A stretch of 6,848 nt of DNA, from NCBI GenBank assembly GCA_900550005.1, contig URQL01000090.1, positions 1 to 6,848 on the forward strand, given 5' to 3'. Position numbers and translations under genes: made by a program. Shown one piece after another: positions 1 to 6,848 of the stretch. Numbering within the stretch: the stretch's first letter is position 1; every line of letters starts with the position of its first letter. Below the pieces are notes generated by a model, which saw only the letters and a program-made list of their open reading frames with translations, had not been told where the DNA came from and did not search any database. The DNA comes from an uncultured Erysipelotrichaceae bacterium (lineage in GTDB: Bacteria; Bacillota_I; Bacilli_A; Erysipelotrichales; Coprobacillaceae).

Positions 1-507
1 AATTTTTTACTAAAATTTTTTGACCAAAATACATGACCTAACATGATCCATGAATTTTCTCCACCTATTTTTACATCTTTTATCCATTCGTTTTGTTCTT
101 CAATACACCATTCATCTGTTTTACCATCGATATAAATCGAAGAATAAAAACTTTCATCTATGTTATTTTCAAATGGATTATCAATAAAATAATTATCTGA
201 GGAACAAATGTAGCTATTACTTATGATCCTTTACTACATAAATTGATGAATTATTATTTCGAGTCAAATAATATGGATTATAAACAAGCTTCACACCAAA
301 TTTCTTTTCTAAATAATTAAATTGTTCAGATTTATAACCTGTTACTATAATAATTTCGTTGATACCAGCTTCTTTAAGTTGCCGAATTTGTCTTTCTATC
401 AATATCTCACCTTTTACTTCAATTAAAGCTTTAGGCCGTTCATAAGATAATGGGGCAAATCTACTTGAAGTCCCAGCTGCCATAATGATTGCATTATCTA
501 CTTTCAT
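1..507 (-). pseudogene. Second LicC-like nucleotidyltransferase, frameshifted, 3' end beyond the window
   Basis: The gene begins at ATG 507, overlapping the fusion gene by 14 bases in another frame. The first 95 residues are a standard nucleotidyltransferase N-terminus: AIIMAAGTSSR, PKALIEVKGE, ERQIRQL, GINEIIIVTGY and NNNSSIYVVKDH. The frame then meets TAA at 217-219. Shifting by one base at 222 restores the domain without a further stop to the window edge: SNSYICSSDNYF (with the expected metal-binding Asp), NPFENN, DEWCIEE, VKIGGENSW and GHVFWS. Against the paralogous domain of the fusion gene (YLSNTYI versus H-SNSYI) exactly one residue is missing, which points to a 2-base deletion. About 168 residues are visible; LicC-type proteins run to about 235. 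It would activate a phospho-alcohol with CTP. The lesion, unless a sequencing error, removes most of the active site. Confidence 0.86.
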
Positions 508-2239
508 CTCTCAATTCCTCCATTACGATTTTATAATACTCTTTTGCATAACGATATTGTCTTAAAGAATATTCTCCAAATTCAACGCCTAAACTTCTTT
601 TATATTCACACCAATTGCTCCATAGCAAGCCACATATCGAAATATAACAATAAATTTTTATTCGCTCTGCATCTTTACATCTTCCTTCAAAATAGATATC
701 AATTAAATTATCTATCTGCTTCTTATCATAAAGTGAATAAATACAAAACATTGCTATATCAACATGCGGATCTTGCATGCCTGCATATTCCCAATCTGTC
801 AACTGTAATCCTTCATCATAAAATAAAAAATTATCTGGTACAGCATCAATATGAGTTAAACACCATTTTGTTCGAGTCTTTTCAATATAACCTTTTAAAG
901 AAAAAACATTCTCTTTTGTTTGTTTATAATCTCTATATATAGATGAATTACCATTCCAAAGTGATTCATAAAATTCAATTTGTCCAAAAAGATCAAAAGT
1001 ATGATTCACTTTTAAATTGAAATGATGAAATTCTCTTAATTTATCCATACATAATTTTAATTCATCTTGATTATTTGGATCACATACATGTACACCTTCA
1101 AGAAATTTTGTGATCTTATATCCATTTTTTGAATTGATATAAACTGGATCATCACATAATCCTTTTCCAGATAATACTGAATAAACTTCAGCTTCTTGTT
1201 CTCGATTGATCAATTGATCTGTTCCTTCTCCTGGAATACGCATAATATATTTTTGATTTCTACAAGTAAATAAAAAAGAACGGTTTGTCATACCCTTCTT
1301 AAGAACTTCTATATCTATAATCTCTTTTTTATTTACATTTAATACATTTACGATCGTAGAGATTGCATCTGATTTTAAATGATTTGATTCTTCATCTAAT
1401 TCTCGTAACTGTTCATAAGTATTGATTTCAACTACATCACTTGAATGAACTACTTTAGCTTGAACGATCATTCTGTCACCACCAATCAATGTTTCTTCCC
1501 AAAATGAATCATTATATTTTTCATCACTATCATATTGATTTAATCTTTCAATTATAATTTTACTTTGCTCTTCAACAAGGTATGCAATACCAATCATCTG
1601 ATTACCACTTTGATTATTAATCACTAATTCCATTTTTCTATTGACTCTAACATTACTCTCATTATCTACAAGATCACTAACCATATACCAAGAATACAAT
1701 TCATGTCGACTAAATGGATTTCTATCACACCATATATCACAAGGAACGATATAAGTATTTGATAAATATTGAGATGCTAATTTAAGTGAATGAAGATTGT
1801 TCTTTTGAGCATATTCTTCATTCACTATTAGCTTGACATCATATTGATCAATAAGATACTCAAATTTTTCTTTCATATACCCAACAACAATATATATTTC
1901 ATTTATTCCTACCTCATGTAATTGATCAATCAATCTTTCTATAATGGTTTCACCATTTACTTTCATTAATGCTTTTGGATCTTGTGTATTAATAGGAACC
2001 ATTCGCATACCAAAACCAGCAGCTAAAATAATTGCATTTTTTGGTGATTTCATTTGTAATTCTTTTTTAGCTTTTAATGTTGGTCGAATATGATCATCAA
2101 TATAGCCATCGTTAATCAAATTTTTAAGTGAACGATTTACAATACCTAATGAATGCCCAGACACTTCCGATAATACTATTTGGTTTACAAAAGGTTCCAA
2201 CAATAATGTATTTAAAACATCTGCTTCTTGTTTATTCAT
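494..2239 (-). CDS. Fusion: winged helix, LicC-like nucleotidyltransferase, LicA-like choline kinase
   Basis: This intact 581-residue protein has three parts. Residues 1-60 form a winged helix (helices around LSEVSGHSLGIVNRSLKNLI, then GYI and a basic wing). Residues 68-285 are a LicC-like nucleotidyltransferase with LAAGFGMR (72-79), DPKAL (87-91), GINEIYIVVGY (111-121) and Asp168 in PCDIW; a C-terminal EIN (271-273) stands where many relatives have EID. Residues 300-575 are an aminoglycoside-phosphotransferase-fold kinase of LicA type, with YIMRIPGEGTDQ (331-342), the catalytic HIDAVPDN (His463, Asp465, Asn470) and the metal-binding TDWEYAG (481-487). Kinase plus nucleotidyltransferase would turn an alcohol, most likely choline, into its CDP form in the cytoplasm for LicD. 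The fused DNA-binding-like domain suggests sensing or autoregulation, which is inference. Domain assignment is firm; choline as substrate is by family analogy. Confidence 0.92.
   Translation of the reverse strand: MNKQEADVLNTLLLEPFVNQIVLSEVSGHSLGIVNRSLKNLINDGYIDDHIRPTLKAKKELQMKSPKNAIILAAGFGMRMVPINTQDPKALMKVNGETIIERLIDQLHEVGINEIYIVVGYMKEKFEYLIDQYDVKLIVNEEYAQKNNLHSLKLASQYLSNTYIVPCDIWCDRNPFSRHELYSWYMVSDLVDNESNVRVNRKMELVINNQSGNQMIGIAYLVEEQSKIIIERLNQYDSDEKYNDSFWEETLIGGDRMIVQAKVVHSSDVVEINTYEQLRELDEESNHLKSDAISTIVNVLNVNKKEIIDIEVLKKGMTNRSFLFTCRNQKYIMRIPGEGTDQLINREQEAEVYSVLSGKGLCDDPVYINSKNGYKITKFLEGVHVCDPNNQDELKLCMDKLREFHHFNLKVNHTFDLFGQIEFYESLWNGNSSIYRDYKQTKENVFSLKGYIEKTRTKWCLTHIDAVPDNFLFYDEGLQLTDWEYAGMQDPHVDIAMFCIYSLYDKKQIDNLIDIYFEGRCKDAERIKIYCYISICGLLWSNWCEYKRSLGVEFGEYSLRQYRYAKEYYKIVMEELRDESR
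517..521 (-). promoter_or_regulatory. Ribosome binding site of the second nucleotidyltransferase (GGAGG)
   Basis: GGAGG on the minus strand lies 9 bases before the ATG at 507, inside the last codons of the fusion gene. It is a consensus Shine-Dalgarno sequence. It supports both the start choice and the 14-base overlap between the two genes. Confidence 0.8.
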
Positions 2240-2340
2240 GAACGTCCCCTTTCTATCTTTTTATGAACAAGATATTAAAAGCAATCCAATCTTTCATCTG
2301 TTTTCTAAAAAAATTGGATAAATCATATACAATATCATCA
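2240..2340 (-). other. 101-base gap between licD and the fusion gene, with a weak inverted repeat
   Basis: This is the only gap of any size in the window. It is very AT-rich and holds the ribosome binding site of the next gene plus a 7-base inverted repeat (ATCCAAT at 2284-2290, ATTGGAT at 2313-2319, 22-base loop). I see no convincing intrinsic terminator, since no run of T follows a strong stem. On the minus strand TTGGAT (2289-2284) and CATAAA (2265-2260) are 18 bases apart, a poor promoter match. The gap could carry a secondary promoter or an operator for the fusion gene, but nothing here proves it. Confidence 0.3.
2246..2250 (-). promoter_or_regulatory. Ribosome binding site of the fusion gene (AGGGG)
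   Basis: AGGGG on the minus strand lies 6 bases before the ATG at 2239. It is a strong Shine-Dalgarno match at good spacing. It fixes the start so that the N-terminal winged-helix segment belongs to the protein, instead of translation beginning at a later Met next to the nucleotidyltransferase domain. Confidence 0.75.
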
Positions 2341-3157
2341 TTATTTAATTTCAACATTACCAAAATCTAAACATTGTATCTCATGTGTTACTCTTTCATT
2401 TTCAGGTGGCAATTTCATATATTCTCCATATGCAACCTTCAAAAAATAATCATATTCCTCTGGAATATTAAATATTTCGCCTTCAAATGTATGTTTTATT
2501 GTTTTCCTTAACACTTTTGCTGGAAAAAACCAATAGCTATAGCAAGAGCCAGACTGAATACCCATCATTTGTGTATTACTATGTATTGAATATAATCGAT
2601 TTACACGTTTTCTCAAAAAATGAGTTGTACAAATTTTACCAACTATATCAGTTGGTAAAAATTTCAATCGCTTTTTTATTCCTTTTCCTTTCCACACTTT
2701 ATATCCAGCTTTCGACATAATCGCTTGAGCTAAAAAAGCCATTTCTATTCCTTCTACTTTTCTTTTCATCACATTATCTGAAATATAATAATATGGAAAT
2801 ACATCAACAAAGATCTCATTATGTTCAAAATCACTATTTCCAATATTTTCAATATATGTAGTTCCTTTTAAACGAACCTTACTAAACACATAAGGATTTT
2901 TTTTATTTGTCTCATAATTATCTAAAAAAAATTTCTTATCCAACTCAGCTGGTGCAATAGAAATAAATCTCGCATAATCATCACAACACATACCAATATC
3001 CATATCATCATCCCAAGGTATAATTATGACGAATCGCACCAAGCATTGATCCTGAATCAAGAAAATAATTAATATCATATTTTTCACAAATACGCTTGAT
3101 TTCCTTAGCAATCATTAACTGTGCTTGCCTTAATTTTACTTCGCTATTCTTATCCAT
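2341..3157 (-). pseudogene. licD: LicD-family phosphotransferase, frameshifted near its WDDD motif
   Basis: LicD proteins transfer phosphocholine or a similar phospho-alcohol from its CDP form onto a cell-surface glycan. The ATG at 3157 has an AGGAAAG site (3166-3172, 8-base spacer) and lies 16 bases after the reductase stop. The first 45 residues read up to FLDSGSMLGAIRHN; the frame then breaks at about 3022 and resumes as IPWDDDMDIGM, the family's metal-binding signature. Further family motifs follow: FVDVFP near residue 116, FEGEIFNIP near 224, YGEYMKLPP near 243 and a late Thr-His-Glu. LicD proteins normally read AIRH-x-G-(F/Y)-IPWDDD, so Gly-Phe is missing and an apparent 5-base deletion accounts for both the loss and the shift. 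Restored, the protein would be about 273 residues, normal for the family. As written no active LicD is made. The two open frames are one broken gene, not two genes. Confidence 0.9.
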
Positions 3158-3173
3158 TTTTCTCACTTTCCTA

Positions 3174-4001
3174 CTAATTATGCAATGTGATAATACCGCT
3201 TCCTCCAGAGCAGTATACAGTATCACCGACAATCATATTTCCTGCATCACTAACCAAAAAAGTAGCTAAATTTGCTATTTCTTCTGTCATAGCAAATCTT
3301 TTAGCCAAACTTCTTTCACTATAAAGATTGTCTTTCTCACTTTTATTTATCATAGGTGTAATTGTTGGTCCTGGTGCAATTGCATTCACCACAATTCCAT
3401 ATGGTATTAATGTATCAGCTAATCCCTTGGTAAAACCATTAACAGCCCATTTTGACATCTCATAAGGTGTCCAGGCTGGTCTTGTTCCTGATGATGAGGA
3501 AATATTCAATATATGTCCATGAATATTATTATCAACCATATACTCTGAAACAATTTGTGAAACAAAGAACATTCCTCTAGCATTTGTATTCATAATATCA
3601 TCATATTCTTTTTCATCTATATCCCAAAATGAATGTTTTACACCTACTCCAGCGCAATTAACTAATATATCTATTTTTCTAGAAAACAATCCCATTCCAA
3701 CTGGAATTTTATTCCTAATATCACTAATATCAGAAATATCCATTACTATATATTTCGCTTTCTCGCCTAATTCTTTAACACAACTTTGCAATTTTGACTC
3801 ATTTCTGCCAGCAATTATCACTGAACATCAACTTTCTACAAACTTTTGAGCAATAGCTAAACCTATTCCGCTATTTCCCCCCGTAATAAGTGCAACATGA
3901 TTTTCAAGCAGATTATCATCCGTCTTAACTTTCATTATTGGAATTTGCTCTTTGCGTTTTAAAAAACGCACACCTTTTTTTACTTTTGTAATCAAACTCA
4001 T
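3174..4001 (-). pseudogene. Short-chain dehydrogenase/reductase interrupted by an in-frame TGA
   Basis: The gene encodes a classical NAD(P)-dependent SDR of 275 codons. Its ATG shares bases with the TGA of the thiamine-diphosphate gene (ATGA), which fixes the start and implies translational coupling. After a basic leader (KVKKGVRFLKRK, residues 6-17) comes the cofactor motif TGGNSGIG (40-47). Codon 58 is TGA (3828-3830), and the same frame then continues with IIAGRN, NCAG (115-118), structural Asn140, ISSSSG and the catalytic YEMSK (Tyr180, Lys184). The stop replaces the conserved glycine that precedes strand beta-2 (ES-G-CSVIIAGR), so a single GGA-to-TGA change explains it. As written, translation yields a useless 57-residue peptide unless it restarts; a GTG at 3821 lies downstream of the cofactor motif and could not give a working enzyme. 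It probably reduced a carbonyl compound made by the upstream enzyme. A base-calling error is the main alternative. Confidence 0.87.
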
Positions 4002-5749
4002 TTTCCTAAAATCCTTCTTATCTTCTTAATTTGCTCTGGTTTAAGAGTATCTTTAACTAAAGTAACTGCGCCACTTTTAATAACTGCACCCTTATCTTTT
4101 TTTATATTACATAACTTAACCATTGCTGTATTTTCATTTTCACTCTCTGTAAATACTTCAAATATTGCTGATTTTTCTTTTAACTTTGGATCTACAAAAT
4201 CAGGTAATATGTTCAAAAATTCTTCTTTTGACTCAGCTGAATAATAATCGAATCCTAAATCCTCAGCATAATGTTTAACTAAATTTTTTGACTTATTTCC
4301 ATAATGTCCTGCTGCAGCAATATATGAATCACAATCCTCTTCAAATTGTCTTCCTTGACTACCAGAAAGCCTAAATTCTGTTCCACGACCATTATTAACC
4401 AAAAGAATTCTAATATTATTCCCTATGTTATGATTTCCTAATGCGTTCATATCATAGAAAAAAGCCAAATCGCCAAGAACACAATAATGTAATACATTTT
4501 GTTTTACAAGTGATGCACCAATTATTGTCGATAAACTACCATCAATTCCAAATCCACCAGTATTTGAAGACTCTAAACATGACTGAGGAATTTCAAAATA
4601 ATTCCAAGTTCTTAAACTATTTAAAATTCCAAAATGTATAACGCTATTTTGTGGTAACTTATCTGCCGTAACAGACGCAATCCAAGCGTTAGAAAATGGA
4701 ATTTCAGGAATATTATCTCGAATATTTGAAATTTCACTTTGACATTCTCTATAAAATGTATTTTCTCCTTTAATTTCAATTTCACTATAATATTCAAAAA
4801 ACTTTTCCTCTGTCATTTCAAAAACAACACTAAGTTTTTTATATGTATCTCTTATTTCTCCGTCTTCACACACTCGCCAAACTTTCTTCATATTTATTCC
4901 ATAATTAGATGCAGATATATCACCAATATGAATTACAAAATCTGCAGATTTTATTATAGAATTAAAATAATACTGCTGCGTGATTAAGTTAGCCAAAATT
5001 CGATATTTTCCCTTATAATTACTACAATGATCACACAAAACAATAGCATTATGATTTTTACAAAAATCATCAACAATCTCTGTTAAATGGTTACTCCACT
5101 GTGTATGAGAACCAACCATAATTGCAATTCGTGAATACTCGCCTAATGTAGGAAAATCATCTCCATAACAAACTCTCGAAATAGATCTTATTTCCGGCAA
5201 AGGTTGTGGTAAATAAACTTTGCTATAATTAGTCTCAAGATTAATATGAACTGGACCCTTACCGTGATGATTTAATTCCAAAATCGCTTTATTTGCAGCA
5301 ATCACATTTGCCCATTCACTTTCATAATCATGAACTAATGGCATTTGAACAGACAATTTTGCAACATCTCTCGGAAGTAATGTTCTATCAGTTACCTGAT
5401 TAATGTTATGTCCAATACGTTCACTTCTACGTGAAGAAGTAATGACCAATATTGGTAATTTACGATAATATGCTTCCGTTAGAGCTGGCATATAATTTCT
5501 TGAAGATGTTGCTCCAGTACAACTCAAAGCAACGCTCTCTCCACTCTCTGCTGCTAATCCGCATGCAATATAAGCTGCAGATCTCTCATCTGCAGCCGAA
5601 TAAATTTCAAAATAAGGATCATATTGCAAACTTGCAACAAAACAAATATTAGTAGCTCCTGGACTTGCAACAACTTTTCTAATTCCATTTTTTTTCATGA
5701 GTGAAATCACAATTTGAGCGTTTCTCTCATCAGTATACCCTTTTTTCAT
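3998..5749 (-). CDS. MenD-like thiamine-diphosphate-dependent enzyme of a polysaccharide locus
   Basis: This intact 583-residue cytoplasmic enzyme has the three-domain ThDP decarboxylase/synthase layout. The N-terminal domain has SPGATN (residues 29-34), DERSAAY with the likely cofactor-activating Glu55, and SCTGATSSRNY (76-86). A central Rossmann-like region follows. The C-terminal ThDP domain has GIDGSLST (401-408) and the metal/diphosphate motif GDL (426-428) ending in NN (452-453). GIDG..ST is typical of MenD (menaquinone synthesis), but the MenD-type SRS after the SPG turn is replaced by ATN, and no other menaquinone gene is nearby, so I do not call it menD. It probably acts on a 2-oxoacid to give an aldehyde or a carboligation product for the reductase downstream. 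The start ATG follows a GAAGGGAG site at 5763-5770 with a longish 13-base spacer. Its TGA overlaps the next ATG. Family is secure; reaction unknown. Confidence 0.88.
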   Translation of the reverse strand: MKKGYTDERNAQIVISLMKKNGIRKVVASPGATNICFVASLQYDPYFEIYSAADERSAAYIACGLAAESGESVALSCTGATSSRNYMPALTEAYYRKLPILVITSSRRSERIGHNINQVTDRTLLPRDVAKLSVQMPLVHDYESEWANVIAANKAILELNHHGKGPVHINLETNYSKVYLPQPLPEIRSISRVCYGDDFPTLGEYSRIAIMVGSHTQWSNHLTEIVDDFCKNHNAIVLCDHCSNYKGKYRILANLITQQYYFNSIIKSADFVIHIGDISASNYGINMKKVWRVCEDGEIRDTYKKLSVVFEMTEEKFFEYYSEIEIKGENTFYRECQSEISNIRDNIPEIPFSNAWIASVTADKLPQNSVIHFGILNSLRTWNYFEIPQSCLESSNTGGFGIDGSLSTIIGASLVKQNVLHYCVLGDLAFFYDMNALGNHNIGNNIRILLVNNGRGTEFRLSGSQGRQFEEDCDSYIAAAGHYGNKSKNLVKHYAEDLGFDYYSAESKEEFLNILPDFVDPKLKEKSAIFEVFTESENENTAMVKLCNIKKDKGAVIKSGAVTLVKDTLKPEQIKKIRRILGK

Positions 5750-5753
5750 AAAA

Positions 5754-6848
5754 TTAATTTTTCTCCCTTCTTAAAATATGTGTATCAATCACTAATAAAT
5801 AGCATGCTGATAAACTAACATAAATAATACCTCCAAAAATAACTTCAAAACCCAAACAAGTTATAACTCCAAAATGTATTGTTAATTTTACTAATGTAAT
5901 CATCTTATACATGCAATAACCAAAAATACAAAATGGTATTGCAGTTATGATAGTTCGAAATACTCTAAATTGTTTTCGAATAATGAAAATCATGACAATA
6001 CAATATATTATTTCTGAAAAAATTGTTGCTACTTCTGCTCCTATTGCACCAAGTTTAGGAATCATAATTAAATTAAAAACAAAATTACTGCATGCTGCTA
6101 CGATTGTTGAAAATATTGTTCCTCTATCACGCTCATACGGAAGAAGACATTCGGAATTTATAATAATTCGAAAAGATTTTGGTAAAAGAATCAAACAACC
6201 TAATTGAACAACAATTATTGCATTTTTAAAATCATCACCTAAAAAAAGTGGTACAAATTGATCTGAAACAGCTAACATACCAAAAAAGCATGCAAATGCA
6301 AACCAAATCACACCATACAATGATCGAGTAACATACTTATCAATAACTTTCTTTTTTTGATTTTGCTTAACAAGTGATGATATTCTTGGAAACATAACAT
6401 TTGCTATAGAAGACACACACGCCATTGGAACATTAATTATTTTTTCCATTGCCTCATAATATCCAGTTTGTATTGATCCGGCAAGTTGCCCTAGCATTAT
6501 CTTATCAGTATAATTAAAAATACTTGCTGCAACAACTGGAATAAATAGTATAATATTTGGTTTAAGATTTTTTGCTACATCTTTAAATGAAACTAAACAA
6601 AAATCAATGTATTTTGTAGAACTAACTAACAATATAAAATTACTTATAACTACACTTAAAATCAATGTCAATGTATATAAATAAATATCAGTCGGCTTTT
6701 TTACAAAAAGAATAATAACAATCGCACATAGCAATTTTATTATCATATTTCTTGTAACTGTAACTTTGAAATTTTCTAATCCAAAATACAGCCAACTAAT
6801 ATCAAACATTGTTCCAAATAGTTGCAATCCTTGAACCAACAAGAGAAC
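5754..6848 (-). CDS. Polysaccharide (Wzx/MATE-like) flippase, 5' end beyond the window
   Basis: This is an integral membrane protein that probably flips a lipid-linked oligosaccharide across the cytoplasmic membrane (polysaccharide transporter group, COG2244-like). The frame is open to the window edge. About 364 residues are visible against a usual 450-500, so roughly the first 100 are missing; a TTG at 6842 could act as a start codon but falls inside the conserved domain. Family features are the FDISWLYFGLENFK stretch near the visible N-terminus, a YTDKIMLG motif in a membrane segment around visible residues 110-120, an MFPRISSL segment, and a late IPKLGAIGAEVAT loop. By eye there are nine or ten hydrophobic segments, and the C-terminus is short and charged (LRREKN). 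The stop lies 4 bases before the next start, so the two are almost certainly co-transcribed. The family is clear; the substrate cannot be read from the sequence. Confidence 0.9.
   Translation of the reverse strand, partial: VLLLVQGLQLFGTMFDISWLYFGLENFKVTVTRNMIIKLLCAIVIILFVKKPTDIYLYTLTLILSVVISNFILLVSSTKYIDFCLVSFKDVAKNLKPNIILFIPVVAASIFNYTDKIMLGQLAGSIQTGYYEAMEKIINVPMACVSSIANVMFPRISSLVKQNQKKKVIDKYVTRSLYGVIWFAFACFFGMLAVSDQFVPLFLGDDFKNAIIVVQLGCLILLPKSFRIIINSECLLPYERDRGTIFSTIVAACSNFVFNLIMIPKLGAIGAEVATIFSEIIYCIVMIFIIRKQFRVFRTIITAIPFCIFGYCMYKMITLVKLTIHFGVITCLGFEVIFGGIIYVSLSACYLLVIDTHILRREKN

Noticed and set aside
215..230. Programmed +1 frameshift in the second nucleotidyltransferase and in licD
   Set aside because: Both breaks follow CATAA and shift the same way, which is tempting. 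However, there is no known slippery or stimulatory sequence, and conserved residues are missing at each site (one residue and two residues), which fits deletions better than recoding.
544..942. Plus-strand open frames, including this 132-codon one and shorter ones near 2487, 4441, 4739, 5452 and 5947
   Set aside because: All lie antisense to well-supported genes, show low-complexity translations rich in Tyr, Leu, Asn and Ile, and match no family I recognise.
2260..2289. Promoter for the fusion gene (TTGGAT with CATAAA, 18-base spacer)
   Set aside because: Only three of six bases match the -35 consensus and four of six the -10, which is easily met by chance in such AT-rich sequence.
3008..3232. 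Two separate small genes covering the licD region
   Set aside because: The two open frames join into one continuous LicD protein, with family motifs on both sides of a single frameshift, and the start at 3157 has a good ribosome binding site.
1..4001. Phase variation by simple sequence repeats, as in Haemophilus lic genes
   Set aside because: No tetranucleotide or long homopolymer tract lies at any of the three lesion sites.
3998..5749. Calling the thiamine-diphosphate gene menD for menaquinone synthesis
   Set aside because: The GIDG..ST motif fits, but the MenD-type SRS is replaced by ATN, no other menaquinone gene is present, and the gene sits between a flippase and a coupled reductase in a surface-polysaccharide setting.

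Overview
The window is AT-rich (roughly 30% G+C by eye). Every gene I can support lies on the minus strand, so transcription runs from base 6848 towards base 1. The gene families (a Wzx-type flippase, a LicD-family phosphotransferase, LicC-like nucleotidyltransferases, a LicA-like kinase), strong GGAGG/AGGGG-type ribosome binding sites and tight gene packing suggest a low-GC Bacillota (Firmicutes) bacterium, plausibly a gut Clostridia or Erysipelotrichia member. No rRNA, tRNA, CRISPR array or mobile element is visible. The species cannot be fixed from this window.

In transcription order: (1) 6848-5754, the C-terminal three quarters of a polysaccharide flippase, cut by the window edge; (2) 5749-3998, an intact MenD-like thiamine-diphosphate enzyme; (3) 4001-3174, a short-chain dehydrogenase/reductase joined to gene 2 by an ATGA stop/start overlap and interrupted by an in-frame TGA; (4) 3157-2341, a licD-family gene with a frameshift just before its WDDD motif; a 101-base gap; (5) 2239-494, an intact three-domain fusion of winged helix, LicC-like nucleotidyltransferase and LicA-like kinase; (6) 507-1, a second LicC-like nucleotidyltransferase, overlapping gene 5, frameshifted near base 222 and running off the window.

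Together these look like the modification and export end of a surface polysaccharide or teichoic-acid-like locus. The kinase and nucleotidyltransferase of gene 5 would make an activated CDP-alcohol, most likely CDP-choline by family precedent. LicD would move the phospho-alcohol onto a glycan, and the flippase would move the lipid-linked glycan across the membrane. The thiamine-diphosphate enzyme and reductase are a coupled pair with no obvious place in choline incorporation. They may make a second, unidentified substituent, which would also explain why there are two nucleotidyltransferases. No glycosyltransferase lies in the window.

The most striking feature is that three of the six genes carry one lesion each, and each lesion is of a different kind: a nonsense codon at a conserved glycine, an apparent 5-base deletion and an apparent 2-base deletion. 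The other three genes read cleanly. This is either recent decay of the decoration pathway or a poor-quality assembly; the sequence alone cannot fully separate the two.
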